Part shown: one piece after another, positions 46,868 to 59,371 of the stretch
Position numbering within the stretch: the stretch's first letter is position 1
Layout of the letters: the number at the start of each line of letters is the position of its first letter
Source of the DNA: Planococcus citreus
GTDB lineage: Bacteria > Bacillota > Bacilli > Bacillales_A > Planococcaceae
Length of the DNA: 64,000 bases
Direction: 5' to 3'
NCBI RefSeq assembly: GCF_003664125.1
Contig: NZ_RCCP01000002.1
Location: forward strand, 248,001-312,000
Translations under genes and position numbers: made by a program
The notes under the pieces: model-generated
Database searches by the model: none
Told to the model about the DNA's origin: nothing
The model's input: only the letters and a program-made list of their open reading frames with translations

Positions 46868-49200
46868 AATTCTTCCTCCTTGGCTGACACTTGGGCGTCA
46901 AACCAGTCTTTTAGATCCCGATAGGATGCATACAAGAGCTTTTGTTCCAAGGCAATTTGCCGCTCGCGCTTCTTATAAGACGGCGCTTCTGACAGATCAC
47001 GTTTTCCCGGAGCCTGTGCAATCTCGGTAATTCCATTGTTAAGTGTAACAAAACCGAGTTCAAAAAACACCTGAAGCATGAAAAATAATGTTTCCCGGCT
47101 CCAGCCTTTATGTTTGGCCAGTTCTTCACCGTTCTTTTTGAAGTCGAACATCCCGCGTTTCTTGACGAACCCGAACAGCCATTTGAATTGGTCGCGGTCT
47201 GGGATGCGCTCGAAATATTGGGATTCCTGCGCATAGAAATGGGCATAGACACGCTTTGGCCGCAGCTGTTTAAGAACAGTCGACAACTGCTCTTCTGAAT
47301 CGGGCAGATCCAATAGCACAAGATGATCTTTCGCAGAATCCGATTCAGCGAGAGCTTGTGCGCCAACGATCGGCCCTTCTAGCAATGAACTGAATACCGC
47401 TTCCGTTTCTTTCTGGAAAGCCACGAATACCTGGTTTTGCTTCGGGATGAGCTTCGACCAGCGGCTGACTTGGCGGATGCCGCGGATATCGAATAATTGC
47501 CATTCGTCCGTGCGGATATCCTCGACTAGCAGCTGCGGTTTTTTGCGGCCGTTCCATTCGTTGATCTGCAGGTCGCCGATGACATCGATTTTCACATCAG
47601 GCGTCAGTTCATCGCCGAGCTCGCCGATGCCGAAGCCGACTGCATCCAAAGTGGAACCGTTTTGTGCCAGCTCCATCTTCAAATGCGCTTGGCTGGCGCC
47701 AATTTTGCGGATGCCGGCGACCTTGACGCCTTCCAAATAAAATTTCGGCTTGGCAAAGCCCATGCCAAATGGCGCGAGACGGCGCATGCCTTCGATGGTA
47801 TCCGTATTCACTTCATCAAGTGTGACAGGGATATCGATCGACACGATCGGCACCAAATCTTCTGCGGTCAATGACGCTTTCGCTTGTTCGTTCAAACGTT
47901 CGCGCAATTCGTCGACATCTTCCGCAGCAAGCGTCATGCCCGCTGCCATCGGGTGGCCGCCGAAATGCGGCAGGATGTCGCGGTTTTTGGCGAGTTCATT
48001 ATATAAATGGAAGCCTTCGATGCTACGCGCCGAGCCTTTCGCTTTGCCGTTCGCCAAATCGAGCGACAACACAATCGACGGGCGGTAGAACTTCTCGGTC
48101 AGTTTCGAGGCGACGATGCCGACAACACCAGGGTTCCACCCTTCCTGCGCCACGACGATGACGTGTGGCAGCTGTTCCCCGTAGCGCGCTTCCACTTGCT
48201 CGATTGCCTGCTCGGAAATCGCCTTGACGATCGCCTGGCGTTCTTTATTCAAGACGTCCAATCCATCTGCCAAGGATCTCGCTTCCGATGGATCGTCAGT
48301 CATGAACATTCGCACGGCCGGGTCTGCTGATTGCAGACGGCCAATCGCATTAATTCGCGGGCCGAACATGAAGCCGATTGTCTCTTCCGTAATGTCGCGC
48401 TGCTTGACGCCCGCTACATCCGCGAGCGCCGCAATGGCTGGCATAGGCGAATCTTGCAAAGCACGCAAGCCTTCTTTGACGAGCACGCGGTTTTCGCCGT
48501 GCAACGGCACCAAATCGGCAATCGTGCCAATGGCGACAAGTTCCGTCAAATGGTCCGGAATATCGCCATAGAGCGCTTGCGCCATTTTGAATGCAACGCC
48601 GACACCGGCTAGTTCACCGAAAGGGTACTTGCCTTCTGGATGCCGCGGATGGATAACTGCGAGTGCTGCTGGGAGTTCATCGCCGATATCGTGATGGTCA
48701 CTGATGATGACGTCCATCCCGAGTTCATTCGCCAAGCGCACCGGCTCGATTCCTGACACGCCGTTATCAACGGTGACGATCAAGTTGATGCCTTCAGCAT
48801 GGGCTTCTTTGAACAGCTCTGCATTCGGGCCGTAGCCATGGTCAAAGCGGTTCGGGATCTTGAACGACACATCCGCGCCCAAGTCTTCCAACACCGTCAT
48901 CATAACCGTTGTGCTCGTAACGCCATCGGCATCGTAATCGCCGTAGACGAGGATTTTTTCTTCCGCTTCAATCGCCTGTTGGATACGCGCCACAGCGACG
49001 TCCATATCCTTCATCAGAAACGGATTATGTATGCCGGATAATTCGACATCCAGAAATTCCTGCGCTTTTTCCACCGTGTCGATGCCGCGTGTGACGAGGA
49101 TTTTCGCCAGCACGGAAGACAAGGAAAGCGCCGCTTGTAATTCCTGGACCGCTTGTTCATCCGGTGTTGTCAATTGCCATCTTTTTTTCGATTCTATCAT
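46858..49200 (-). CDS. recJ: Single-stranded-DNA-specific exonuclease RecJ
   Basis: 5'-3' single-strand exonuclease for recombination and repair. The 780-residue protein has the DHH-family motifs [12 protein letters not shown] near 84 and [11 protein letters not shown] near 160, DHHA1 motif GGHPMAAGM near 410, an OB domain, and the Gram-positive C-terminal extension (about 560-780). It begins with ATG after AGGAAGTG. It is 84 bp from the lapA-like gene and overlaps apt. Confidence 0.97.
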   Translation of the reverse strand: MIESKKRWQLTTPDEQAVQELQAALSLSSVLAKILVTRGIDTVEKAQEFLDVELSGIHNPFLMKDMDVAVARIQQAIEAEEKILVYGDYDADGVTSTTVMMTVLEDLGADVSFKIPNRFDHGYGPNAELFKEAHAEGINLIVTVDNGVSGIEPVRLANELGMDVIISDHHDIGDELPAALAVIHPRHPEGKYPFGELAGVGVAFKMAQALYGDIPDHLTELVAIGTIADLVPLHGENRVLVKEGLRALQDSPMPAIAALADVAGVKQRDITEETIGFMFGPRINAIGRLQSADPAVRMFMTDDPSEARSLADGLDVLNKERQAIVKAISEQAIEQVEARYGEQLPHVIVVAQEGWNPGVVGIVASKLTEKFYRPSIVLSLDLANGKAKGSARSIEGFHLYNELAKNRDILPHFGGHPMAAGMTLAAEDVDELRERLNEQAKASLTAEDLVPIVSIDIPVTLDEVNTDTIEGMRRLAPFGMGFAKPKFYLEGVKVAGIRKIGASQAHLKMELAQNGSTLDAVGFGIGELGDELTPDVKIDVIGDLQINEWNGRKKPQLLVEDIRTDEWQLFDIRGIRQVSRWSKLIPKQNQVFVAFQKETEAVFSSLLEGPIVGAQALAESDSAKDHLVLLDLPDSEEQLSTVLKQLRPKRVYAHFYAQESQYFERIPDRDQFKWLFGFVKKRGMFDFKKNGEELAKHKGWSRETLFFMLQVFFELGFVTLNNGITEIAQAPGKRDLSEAPSYKKRERQIALEQKLLYASYRDLKDWFDAQVSAKEEELWI

Positions 49201-49248
49201 TGGTCTTCACTTCCTCACCCGTACATTATACAACATCAGTGGACAGAC

Positions 49249-49278
49249 AAAAACCTTTCGGCGCTTAGCCGAAAGGTT
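49249..49278 (-). terminator. lapA-like gene terminator
   Basis: An 11-bp perfect stem AACCTTTCGGC / GCCGAAAGGTT with a TAAGC loop, ending TTTTTG on the minus strand. Confidence 0.88.
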
Positions 49279-49284
49279 CATTTT

Positions 49285-49725
49285 TTACAATTCGTCGCGG
49301 CGCGTGTCAGCTCGGCGGTCTTCTGTGTCGTTGACACCGAACTCGTCGCGTTTGGGCTGCGACCGGAGCGACTCGTCTGCATCGTGCGTCCGTTCTTCCC
49401 CGGTGACGACCATGGCATCAGGCGTGACGCCCGCTTTCTGGTATTCAGCAATTTCGTTCTGCTGCGTGGCGATAAGCGATTCCTTGACCGCCACTTCTTT
49501 TTGGAGCGTCTTCACCTTGCGTTTTAATTGGTACGTGCGTGTCATGGCGAGAATGCTCGACAATAGGAAGCCAAGCAATGCAGACACGAGAATGACCAGG
49601 ATCAACGGCCATTGTGATTCGCCGAACACATAATTGACCGGCACATTATCGACATTGAATACGGCAAAAATCGCGATGATGATAGCAAAAACGAGACCGA
49701 GCAATAAAAGCCATTGCATTTTCAT
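49285..49725 (-). CDS. LapA-domain (DUF1049) membrane protein, YrvD-like
   Basis: A 146-residue membrane protein with two helices (about 4-24 MQWLLLLGLVFAIIIAIFA and 38-60 PLILVILVSALLGFLLSSIL). A basic coiled-coil segment follows (QLKRKVKTLQKEVAVKESLIATQQ), then a charged C-terminal tail. In Gram-negatives the domain belongs to an LPS-assembly adaptor; in Firmicutes its job is unknown. I use the ATG at 49725, with AAAGGA upstream. Position between recJ and secDF matches YrvD. Confidence 0.85.
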   Translation of the reverse strand: MKMQWLLLLGLVFAIIIAIFAVFNVDNVPVNYVFGESQWPLILVILVSALLGFLLSSILAMTRTYQLKRKVKTLQKEVAVKESLIATQQNEIAEYQKAGVTPDAMVVTGEERTHDADESLRSQPKRDEFGVNDTEDRRADTRRDEL

Positions 49726-49776
49726 GTGAACCATCCTTTCTTATTCAAACTTCGTACACCTTGCCGGTTTATTGCA

Positions 49777-49822
49777 CAAAAAAAGGGACAAGGTATTAAT
49801 ACTCTATACCCTGTCCCTTTGT
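49777..49822 (-). terminator. secDF terminator
   Basis: AAAGGGACAGGGTAT and ATACCTTGTCCCTTT pair around a short loop and are followed by a T7 run on the minus strand. Confidence 0.9.
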
Positions 49823-49832
49823 CCTATTAAAC

Positions 49833-52109
49833 TTAAACGACCGGTTCGTCGGAGCCCCATTTGGACTCTTGTTCTTTCTTCTCGATATCGATTGGCCCTT
49901 TTTTATTCAACTCGCGTTTTTTCAACACGAGCCATAGCTGGGCAGCGATGAAGATTGAAGAATACGTCCCTGCAATCAAGCCGATCAATAAGGCGATCGA
50001 GAAATTCGTAATCGATGCAGCGCCAAAAATCAGAAGCGCCAGCACGACCAGGAATACGGTCATGACTGTATTGATGGAACGCGTTAAGGTCTGTCGAAGC
50101 GAAGTATTGACGATTCTCTCCAATTGATCGACCGTCTCCACTTTTTTGACGCGGCGCATGTTTTCACGAATGCGGTCAAAGGTGACAATCGTGTCATTGA
50201 TTGAATACCCGATGATTGTCAACACGGCCGCGATAAAGGTGATATCCACTTCAAGACGCAGAATGCTAAATGCGGCAACAATGAAGAATGCATCGTGCAG
50301 TAATGCTACGACAGAAGCAACACCCATGCGCCATTCAAATCGGAATGCCACATAGATAATGATGCCCACTGCCGCGATGGCAAGTGCATACAAAGCATTT
50401 TGTGCAAGTTCAATCCCGACTGTCGGGGAAACCGTCGACACGTTCGGCTCGATTCCGTATTCATCTATGGCCGCAGATTTCAACTCATCGATTTCCTGTT
50501 GGCTGAATTCCTCTGCATAACGAACAACCCCGATGGAAGAACCTTCACCTGCCATGACAATGTCATCCGATGGGAAACCTGCGTCTTCAAGGAAACTTCC
50601 CACTTCCTCTTGTGATAATGAGGATTCGGACGTAACTTCCACGCGTGTACCGCTGGAGAAATCAATTCCCAAATTCAATTGGAAAATCGATAGCACGACC
50701 ATCCCTGACAAGATGAGCGCAAGTGACGCAGCAAAGAATTTACGGCGGTTGCCGGCAAAATCAAAGCGGTCGTAAGGCGTTGTCAAATCCGTGATATGCA
50801 AGTCTTCTTCTTTTGCATGAATCTTGTTCTTCGATAAGCCGAACCAGCCTGGCTTGTTATCCAAGAATCCGCTCCACACCCAAAGACCGAGCATCAGGCG
50901 AGAACCCCATACGGCTGTCAGGAAGCTCGCGAGAATGGAAATGATCAACATCGTCGCGAATCCTTTGACAGAGCTGGTGCCGAAATAGAACAAGACGGCC
51001 GCTGCAAGAAGCGTCGTGATATTGGCATCGATGATTGCAGAGAACGACGATCTAGCTCCGGCACGGAACGCATCCCGCACAGACTGGCCAGTCCGCAGCT
51101 CCTCGCGTATCCGCTCATAGGTGATGATATTGGCATCAACTGCCATCCCGACACCGAGCATGATTGCTGCAATCCCCGGCAAGGTCAGCACGCCGCCAAT
51201 CCATTCGAAGATCACGAGGATCAAATAAACGTAAGCGGAAAGCGTGATGACGGCAATCGCGCCAGGGAAACGGTAGAACAACAGCATGAAAATGAGGACA
51301 GCCGCGATGCCGATGCCGGCTGCGAATGTCGTCTGTTCAAGCGCCTGTTCACCAAATTGCGCGCCGACTGAAGTCGAATAAATTTCTTCCAATTTCACTG
51401 GCAATGCCCCGGCATTCAAGATACCTGCCAAATTCTGCGTTTCCTCTACGGTAAAGGAACCGGAGATTTCAACACTCGGTGAATTGATGCGCTGTGAAAC
51501 GCGCGGGTCGGAAACGAACTTCGGATCCGCTTTCAAGCGCTCTTCCTGATAGGAATCGACACCTTCCTCAAAATCTAGCCAGATGACTAACACATTATCC
51601 GGTGCCGGCTTTTGGGCAATTTCGCCAGTCACTTCGGCGAATTTGCCCGGTTCGTTCAACTCAAGCGTGACGATCGGCTGTCCTTCCTGATTGAAAGTGG
51701 CCGTGGCACCGCCTTGCGCGAGGTCGTTACCGGATAGCATGACATTATCCTCCGCATCGCGGAACGATAAATTCGCTTCGGTCGAAAGCAGCTCACGGGC
51801 AGATGATTGATCTTCAACCCCTGCCAATTGGACGCGAATCCGGTTGCCGCTTTCGATTTGAATATTCGGTTCACTGACACCGAGCACATCAATGCGGCTT
51901 CTCAGTGCATCCGTCGTATCGGAAACGACTTCTTCTGTAATTTCCTGGCCTTCTTCGAGCGGTTCGACTTGGTAAAGAACTTCGAAGCCGCCCTGCAGAT
52001 CCAGCCCAAGATTGATGTCTTTGGCGATCGGCAGGCTGGTTGTGCCAATCAGCCCGATGAGCATGAATACCAGCAGGAAAAAGGCGATGATGCGAGATCT
52101 TGCTTTCAT
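49833..52109 (-). CDS. secDF: Protein translocase SecDF (fused SecD and SecF)
   Basis: Proton-driven membrane accessory of the Sec translocon that pulls exported proteins. The 758-residue protein is a natural fusion: SecD part (about 1-440) with DINLGLDLQGGFEVLYQV near 30 and GVGMAVDANIITYERIREEL near 325, and SecF part (about 450-758) with LGIDFSSGTRVEV near 487 and GYSINDTIVTFDRIREN near 635. Twelve membrane helices are expected. SecD and SecF are also fused in Bacillus. Confidence 0.97.
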   Translation of the reverse strand: MKARSRIIAFFLLVFMLIGLIGTTSLPIAKDINLGLDLQGGFEVLYQVEPLEEGQEITEEVVSDTTDALRSRIDVLGVSEPNIQIESGNRIRVQLAGVEDQSSARELLSTEANLSFRDAEDNVMLSGNDLAQGGATATFNQEGQPIVTLELNEPGKFAEVTGEIAQKPAPDNVLVIWLDFEEGVDSYQEERLKADPKFVSDPRVSQRINSPSVEISGSFTVEETQNLAGILNAGALPVKLEEIYSTSVGAQFGEQALEQTTFAAGIGIAAVLIFMLLFYRFPGAIAVITLSAYVYLILVIFEWIGGVLTLPGIAAIMLGVGMAVDANIITYERIREELRTGQSVRDAFRAGARSSFSAIIDANITTLLAAAVLFYFGTSSVKGFATMLIISILASFLTAVWGSRLMLGLWVWSGFLDNKPGWFGLSKNKIHAKEEDLHITDLTTPYDRFDFAGNRRKFFAASLALILSGMVVLSIFQLNLGIDFSSGTRVEVTSESSLSQEEVGSFLEDAGFPSDDIVMAGEGSSIGVVRYAEEFSQQEIDELKSAAIDEYGIEPNVSTVSPTVGIELAQNALYALAIAAVGIIIYVAFRFEWRMGVASVVALLHDAFFIVAAFSILRLEVDITFIAAVLTIIGYSINDTIVTFDRIRENMRRVKKVETVDQLERIVNTSLRQTLTRSINTVMTVFLVVLALLIFGAASITNFSIALLIGLIAGTYSSIFIAAQLWLVLKKRELNKKGPIDIEKKEQESKWGSDEPVV

Positions 52110-52172
52110 ATGTATAGTTCCTCCTCAATATAGAACACAGCACTTACATTATCGGTGACGTGCCAAAAGGTG

Positions 52173-52493
52173 TCAAATCCCGCGCGGTTTCTGGCGCGCT
52201 GGACGAAGAAGCTGCTGCAGGTCCTCCATGCTGTCTTCCGAGAAAAAGTTTGCGGTTTTAAAGCCTTCCACCTGATGGTAAGCGACAAAATCGGAGGCTG
52301 TCAGATCCATAATATCCGACACCATCTCATGCAAGCGCATGTCTTCGACTTTTTTCTTTTTCCACGCTTTTTTCAGGCAATAATCCCACAAGGCTTCCGG
52401 GGTGAATGTTTCATATTGCAAATACGTGAATTCGCTGCATTTACTCTCCAATGCTGGCAGCACCTGCTCGTATTTTTCCGGATAGCTCATCAT
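52173..52493 (-). CDS. comN: Post-transcriptional regulator ComN
   Basis: A 106-residue cytosolic protein, YEQVLPALESKCSEFTYLQYETFTPEALWDYC..., with the Lys-rich helix KKAWKKKKVEDMRLHEMVSDIMDL. In B. subtilis ComN (YrzD) promotes comE operon expression after transcription; the comE operon is about 40 kb away in this window. AAAGGAG precedes the start. It is upstream of secDF. B. subtilis spoVB and yrzE, next to it there, are absent. Confidence 0.88.
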   Translation of the reverse strand: MMSYPEKYEQVLPALESKCSEFTYLQYETFTPEALWDYCLKKAWKKKKVEDMRLHEMVSDIMDLTASDFVAYHQVEGFKTANFFSEDSMEDLQQLLRPARQKPRGI

Positions 52494-52613
52494 GTCGGTT
52501 CTCCTTTCTGCAGTTCTGTTTCCATTGTAACTCCCAGATGGAAATTTTAGAACAAATGCATGAAAATTTTTGGAAAATTGTTTAATTTATTTTGGTTAAA
52601 ATAAGTTAATGAA

Positions 52614-52727
52614 ATCGCTCCAGGCGGACGCTTTCCGCGGGCATGGCTTGAGCCTCCTCGGTCGCTTCGCTTCCTGTGGGGTCTCAAGACTCATGCTATT
52701 CCCGCAGGAGTCGCCGCCTTCCGCTCT
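52614..52727 (-). repeat. Dispersed GC-rich repeat, copy B
   Basis: Read on the minus strand: GGCGACTCCTGCGGGAATAG, GAGACCCCACAGG, CCGAGGAGGCTC and CCCGCGGAAAGCG, the same order as copy A. Opposite orientation to copies A and D. Confidence 0.85.
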
Positions 52728-52867
52728 TTAATTTGAGTATATACATTAGATAAGAAACTAACCAAAATAGGCTACTTAATCTACAGCTTCATTTATTTTG
52801 CATAATATTGTTCTTATAAAGGCTATAAATAGCTTTGTTCAGTTAGAGTATAGTGGATTTCCCAATG

Positions 52868-52908
52868 GACGAAAAAAACGCCTCCCGAAAGGAAGACGGT
52901 TTTCGCAA
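52868..52908 (-). terminator. yajC terminator
   Basis: AAAACCGTCTTCC pairs with GGGAGGCGTTTT (with wobble pairs) around TTTC, followed by seven T on the minus strand. Confidence 0.75.
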
Positions 52909-52913
52909 ATTTC

Positions 52914-53171
52914 TTATTCAACGACGCGGGCGATTGCCTGGCGCTCAAACTGCATGCGCGTGCCGTCTGCCACCGTGATGTAGATCGTCGTGTCGTCTAC
53001 TGCGTCGACTTGGCCGTGCAAGCCGCCGATCGTCACGATGCGGTCCCCACGCTTTAATTCCGACTGCATGTTAGCTGTCGTTTTTTGGCGTTTTTGCGCC
53101 GGGCGGATGATGAAGAGCCACATCAGCAAGAACATCAATAGTAAAGGCGATAACGCAATTAATGTTTCCAT
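52914..53171 (-). CDS. yajC: Preprotein translocase subunit YajC
   Basis: Small 85-residue Sec accessory that associates with SecDF. One membrane helix (about 5-24, IALSPLLLMFLLMWLFIIRP) is followed by the conserved QKRQK and LKRGDRIVTIGGLHGQV. It is the first gene after tgt, in the conserved yajC-tgt-queA-ruvBA order. Confidence 0.95.
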   Translation of the reverse strand: METLIALSPLLLMFLLMWLFIIRPAQKRQKTTANMQSELKRGDRIVTIGGLHGQVDAVDDTTIYITVADGTRMQFERQAIARVVE

Positions 53172-53211
53172 TGTTCAATTTCCCCCTTTCGTGTTCTCTA
53201 TCGTTTCGAAC

Positions 53212-55426
<2,215 letters not shown>

Positions 55427-55430
<4 letters not shown>

Positions 55431-56425
55431 TCAGGCATCTCCATTTTAAAGTGTTCGTATGCAAGAGGCGTCACAGTGCGCCCTCTCGGCGTCCGTTGAA
55501 TAAAGCCAATCTGCAAGAGGTACGGCTCGTAGACATCTTCAATCGTCGTCGATTCCTCGCCGATGCTTGCGGCGATCGTGTCCACGCCGACAGGCCCGCC
55601 GCGGAAACGGCTGATCATGCCGGTCAAAAGCTTATGGTCGATATGGTCCAGGCCGAGCGGGTCGACTTGCAGCATCTCCAAAGCTTGCTCGGCCATTTCG
55701 GTGGTGATCGAGCCATTGCCGCGCACCATCGCGTAATCGCGCACACGCTTCAGCAAGCGGTTCGCGATACGCGGGGTCCCGCGGGAACGGCGTGCGATTT
55801 CGATGGCGGCATGCGGGTCGATATCCGCTTCGAACAAAGCGGCGCTACGTTCGACGATATCCGTTAAGGCTTCCGTGTCGTAATACTCGAGCCGCGACAA
55901 CACACCGAAACGGTCGCGCAGCGGTGCCGATAACGCCCCTGCACGCGTGGTCGCCCCGATCAGCGTGAACGGCGGCAAATCAAGCCGCACGGAGCGCGCA
56001 GTTGGGCCTTTGCCGACAACGATATCGAGACAGAAATCCTCCATCGCCGGATACAGCACTTCTTCGATCGAGCGGTTCAAGCGGTGAATCTCATCGATGA
56101 ACAACACGTCCCCGGGCTCGAGTGATGAAACGATCGCCGCCAAATCACCGGGCCGTTCAATCGCAGGGCCTGAAGTCATCTTCACGCCGACTTCCATTTC
56201 ATTCGCGATGACGGTCGCTAGCGTCGTTTTCCCGAGACCCGGCGGCCCGTAAAGCAATACATGGTCTAGCGATTCATTGCGCATTTTCGCCGCTTCGATG
56301 AAAATCTCCAGGTTGTGCTTTACTTTCTGCTGGCCGATATATTGCGACAAACGCTGTGGACGCAACGATTGCTCGAAGCGCTCATCAAATTCTGAAATTT
56401 CGCCGTCGATGATGCGTTCTTCCAT
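55427..56425 (-). CDS. ruvB: Holliday junction branch migration ATPase RuvB
   Basis: Hexameric AAA+ motor driving branch migration with RuvA. The 332-residue protein has Walker [10 protein letters not shown] near 61, Walker [11 protein letters not shown] near 109, sensor GATTRAG near 157, and the C-terminal winged helix ending [20 protein letters not shown]. It is 16 bp from ruvA and overlaps queA by 4 bp. Confidence 0.98.
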
Positions 56426-56441
56426 GGCGTTCGCCTCCTCG

Positions 56442-57038
56442 TTAAGTTTGTTTCAATAATAGTTGAAGCGCTTTTTTCATATAGCCTTCAGTGTCGAGTT
56501 CCAGGCCTTTCAATTGAGGCTTCACTTTCGTGATCTCGCGTTCGGAATAACCGAGAGCGCCCAGTGCAAGCATCGCTTCCTCAAGTTCTGATTCGTCGCC
56601 GCCGAACAAGTCCGGCTGCCCCGCTTCCGCGTAGGATTCCCCAAAGAAATCCGTCAGCTTGCCTTTTAGGTCCAAGATCATCTGACGCGCGGTTTTCTTG
56701 CCGACGCCAGGAAATTTCACCAAATACTTCTCATCTTCTTGCTCGATCGCCTCGATGACGAATTGCGGCTGGCCGGATGCCAAGATAGCAAGCGCGCCTT
56801 TAGGGCCGATGCCGGATACGCTGATGAGCTTGCGGAACAATTCCCGCTGCTCGAGCGTCGGGAAACCGAACAGGAATTGCGCGTCTTCCCGCACGTGATG
56901 ATGCACAAAAATCTGCAGTTCATCCGATCCGAATGAATACGGGTTCGGGGCAAAGATCTGCCAACCGACTCCCTGCTGTTCCACTACTAAATATTCAGGC
57001 GTCACGCGGGTGACTTGCCCTTTTATGTAATCGTACAT
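56442..57038 (-). CDS. ruvA: Holliday junction DNA-binding protein RuvA
   Basis: Tetrameric junction binder of 198 residues. The OB fold [12 protein letters not shown] is followed by two helix-hairpin-helix motifs ([16 protein letters not shown] near 70 and [20 protein letters not shown] near 106). The C-terminal domain III (about 150-198) contacts RuvB. It is the first gene of ruvA-ruvB-queA-tgt. In B. subtilis bofC lies upstream; it is absent. Confidence 0.98.
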   Translation of the reverse strand: MYDYIKGQVTRVTPEYLVVEQQGVGWQIFAPNPYSFGSDELQIFVHHHVREDAQFLFGFPTLEQRELFRKLISVSGIGPKGALAILASGQPQFVIEAIEQEDEKYLVKFPGVGKKTARQMILDLKGKLTDFFGESYAEAGQPDLFGGDESELEEAMLALGALGYSEREITKVKPQLKGLELDTEGYMKKALQLLLKQT

Positions 57039-57068
57039 TGCACTCGCCCTTTCATTTTCAACCTATTG

Positions 57069-57074
57069 ATTATA
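57069..57074 (-). promoter_or_regulatory. Putative ruvA extended -10
   Basis: TGGTATAAT on the minus strand is an extended -10 (TGn plus TATAAT), 31 bp from the ruvA start. The -35 region is poor. Confidence 0.5.
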
Positions 57075-57220
57075 CCATATTCCGGCCGCTCCTACGAAGA
57101 AAGCTATCCAGTCCGGCTGGACATTGTGAAGCGTTAAAAGAGCTCCCCGCTGATTGAAGTTTCTCTTTATGTTAAAATAAAATTATATGGTGAAGTCAAA
57201 TTCACTCACTCAACGCATTC

Positions 57221-57330
57221 CGCAAATCTGCTTCGCTTTCCTGCGGGCGAGCGCCAAGCCTCCTCAGTCGCTTTGCGACCTGCGGGGTCTCGGCTTTCTC
57301 GCTTTCCCGCGGGAGTCTTCGCAGTTTTGC
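57221..57330 (-). repeat. Dispersed GC-rich repeat, copy C
   Basis: Read on the minus strand: GACTCCCGCGGGAAAGCG, GAGACCCCGCAGG, CTGAGGAGGCTTGG and CCCGCAGGAAAGCG, the same ordered segments as copies A, B and D. Same orientation as copy B. Confidence 0.85.
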
Positions 57331-57377
57331 TACATTATATATATTGCTGAATACACCAAGAGTGGCCTTAAATGATT

Positions 57378-57406
57378 TTTACAGAAAGGCAATTTCAGAG
57401 TACAAT
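57378..57406 (+). promoter_or_regulatory. nadR promoter
   Basis: TTTACA (57378-57383), a 17-bp spacer and TACAAT (57401-57406), 31 bp before the nadR start. Confidence 0.75.
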
Positions 57407-57436
57407 ATGTAATTTGGTAATCAACGGAGGGTTTTC

Positions 57437-57970
57437 ATGAAAAAGTTATACGGTGAAGAACGCCGGAATGTTTTATTGGATGAGCTGAAGCAGGCGGGTC
57501 GGCCGATGACCGGCAGCGCGCTCGCAAAACTCGCGCAAGTGTCGCGTCAAGTGGTGGTTGGCGACATGACTTTATTGAAGGCGAAAGGCGAACCGATCAT
57601 CGCGACAAGCCAAGGCTATTTATACTTGGACCCGAGCGGCAAGAAACAAGTGAGCCGGCGCATCGCCTGCAATCATCAGCCGGAGGAAACGGAAGCGGAG
57701 CTGCGGTTATTGGTCGACTGCGGTGTCACGGTCAAAGACGTCTCGATCGAACACCCTGTTTATGGTGAACTGACGGCTGGGATCCACGTCTCAACGCCGC
57801 TTGATGTCGATTTGTTCATGCAGCGCATAAGCGATACCGGTGCAAGTTACCTGCTCGAGCTGACCGAAGGCACGCATATCCACACGATCACGGCAGATCT
57901 TCCTGAAACACTTGCAAAAGCAGTTGACGCGATGAAGCAGCACGGCTATTTGCTCGAAGAAACGGAATAA
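57437..57970 (+). CDS. nadR: Transcription repressor NadR (NiaR/YrxA)
   Basis: Nicotinate-responsive repressor of NAD synthesis or niacin uptake genes. The 177-residue protein has an N-terminal HTH_11 (about 8-60, SALAKLAQVSRQVVVGDMTLLKAKG). The C-terminal 3H domain is named for conserved His residues, here IEHPVYGE, GIHVSTPLD and EGTHIHTI. Its usual targets nadABC/nifS are not adjacent here, so it must act elsewhere or on itself. AACGGAGGG precedes the ATG. Confidence 0.94.
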   Translation: MKKLYGEERRNVLLDELKQAGRPMTGSALAKLAQVSRQVVVGDMTLLKAKGEPIIATSQGYLYLDPSGKKQVSRRIACNHQPEETEAELRLLVDCGVTVKDVSIEHPVYGELTAGIHVSTPLDVDLFMQRISDTGASYLLELTEGTHIHTITADLPETLAKAVDAMKQHGYLLEETE

Positions 57971-57971
57971 G

Positions 57972-58011
57972 AAAAATCCCCGGATGCCAATGAGGCGTCC
58001 GGGGATTTTTT
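57972..58011. terminator. Bidirectional nadR/pheA terminator
   Basis: AAAAATCCCCGGATGCC / GGCGTCCGGGGATTTTT (one wobble) around AATGA, with T runs on both strands. Confidence 0.93.
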
Positions 58012-58022
58012 GTGCGTGCTTC

Positions 58023-58883
58023 TTATGAATTGTACGTGTAGTAGGAACCGAGCGTCTTAACGCCGCAGCCGAGAGCCGTGAGCTCTTCGAACGCACCGCG
58101 CATCATCGCCGCATTCTCGTCTTCCAACACGTCGGCGATAAAGAAATAATTGCCGAGCCCTGTCTTCAAAGGACGCGATTCGATCTTCGACAAGTTCAAT
58201 TGACGCCACGCAAAAACCGACAGCACTTGGTGCAAAACACCTGACCGGTCGTCTTTTGGCGGGGTGATCATCAAGGTCGTCTTGATCTGCGCTTCGTGTC
58301 CAGGGTCGGTCAATTTATGATTGCTTCTCGACAACACGAAAAAGCGCGTGTGGTTGAAATGGAAATCATGGATGTCGCGTTGCACGATGTCCAAACCGTA
58401 TTTTTCCGCCGCATAGTCATTGGCGATCGCCGCAATATTGCGCTCCGGCAATTCCGACACCATTTTGGCGGCGGCAGCCGTCGAGCTGTATTGCTGGAGC
58501 GGCGTCGTTTTATACGTATAGTACAAAAACTTATGGCATTGCGCCAATGCATGCGGATGAGAATAAATCGCTTCGAACGATTCCGCGCCGCGGTTTTCCG
58601 GATGGACGAGTAAATGCTGCTGAATCGGTGACAGCACTTCCGCCGTCACATACAGCTCCGCTTCGTGGAATAAATAATCCACCGTCAACGGCACCGATCC
58701 CTCAAGCGCGTTCTCGAGCGGCACGACCGCATAATCGACCGTGCCCTCTGCGACCGCTTCGATGCATTCGGGAATGGTCGTATACGGCATCAGCTGTTCT
58801 TCCGGAAATACTTTGGAAGCGGCCAAATGCGTAAACGATGCTTCCGGGCCTAAAAATGAAATTCTCTTTTTCTCTTTAGTCAT
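58023..58883 (-). CDS. pheA: Prephenate dehydratase
   Basis: Converts prephenate to phenylpyruvate for phenylalanine. The 286-residue protein has ISFLGPEASFTHLAA at 8-22, the catalytic-domain motif VPLENALEGSVPLTVDYL near 60-77, the NHTRFFVLSR motif containing the TRF triad near 172, and a C-terminal ACT domain (about 200-280, SGVLHQVLSVFAWRQLNLSKIESRP) for feedback. I use the ATG at 58883, with GGGGGA upstream. It lies 19 bp after pheB. Confidence 0.97.
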   Translation of the reverse strand: MTKEKKRISFLGPEASFTHLAASKVFPEEQLMPYTTIPECIEAVAEGTVDYAVVPLENALEGSVPLTVDYLFHEAELYVTAEVLSPIQQHLLVHPENRGAESFEAIYSHPHALAQCHKFLYYTYKTTPLQQYSSTAAAAKMVSELPERNIAAIANDYAAEKYGLDIVQRDIHDFHFNHTRFFVLSRSNHKLTDPGHEAQIKTTLMITPPKDDRSGVLHQVLSVFAWRQLNLSKIESRPLKTGLGNYFFIADVLEDENAAMMRGAFEELTALGCGVKTLGSYYTYNS

Positions 58884-58902
58884 CGACTCATTCCCCCTAC
58901 AT

Positions 58903-59355
58903 TTATGACGAACCGCTCGATACCACATCGGCCGACTCAACAAAGTCGAGTTTTTTCAATTGCTGCAAGAACATGTCCAAGTCGACGTCCATCGCCGTCA
59001 CATCAAGTGACAAAGTGACGTTCGCACGCCCTTGGATCGGAATGGTCTGGTGGATGGTCAAAATATTGCAGCCCATTTCCGCGACAGACTGAAGCAAAGT
59101 CGCAAGCGTGCCCGAACGGTCTTCCAATTGAAGGAAAACTGTCAAGATCCGCTCTTTGACGATGGAATGAAACGGAAAAACCGCGTCACGGTATTTATAG
59201 AATGCCGAGCGCGATAATCCGGTCTGTGCGACCGCATCCAAAATGGACATGCGGTCCCGCTGAAGCAATTTTTTCACTTCCAGCGTCTTGACCATCGCTT
59301 CCGTCAGTACATCTTCCCGCACCAGGTAATAGCGTTGTTCCGAAATATCCTTCAT
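58903..59355 (-). CDS. pheB: ACT domain protein PheB
   Basis: A 150-residue protein with an N-terminal helical HTH-like segment ([22 protein letters not shown], about 39-60) and a C-terminal ACT domain (about 72-145, [22 protein letters not shown]). No catalytic domain, so the old chorismate mutase label is not supported; likely a regulator linked to aromatic amino acids. Always between obg and pheA in this lineage. Confidence 0.93.
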   Translation of the reverse strand: MKDISEQRYYLVREDVLTEAMVKTLEVKKLLQRDRMSILDAVAQTGLSRSAFYKYRDAVFPFHSIVKERILTVFLQLEDRSGTLATLLQSVAEMGCNILTIHQTIPIQGRANVTLSLDVTAMDVDLDMFLQQLKKLDFVESADVVSSGSS

Positions 59356-59371
59356 TCAAGTACCCTCCGCA

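Larger units (their letters stand above)
52494..52913. other. Non-coding gap between yajC and comN
   Basis: It holds the yajC terminator (52868-52907), dispersed repeat copy B (52614-52727), and otherwise A/T-rich sequence. I see no credible gene. In B. subtilis spoVB and yrzE occupy this place. Confidence 0.8.
57039..57377. other. Non-coding gap between ruvA and nadR
   Basis: It holds an extended -10 for ruvA (57069-57074) and dispersed repeat copy C. No gene is seen; in B. subtilis this region carries bofC and the nad biosynthetic genes near nadR. Confidence 0.8.

Noticed and set aside
46881-46990. Possible extra terminator inside recJ 3' end
   Set aside because: Only weak complementarity, within coding sequence of an intact RecJ, and apt overlaps the gene end.
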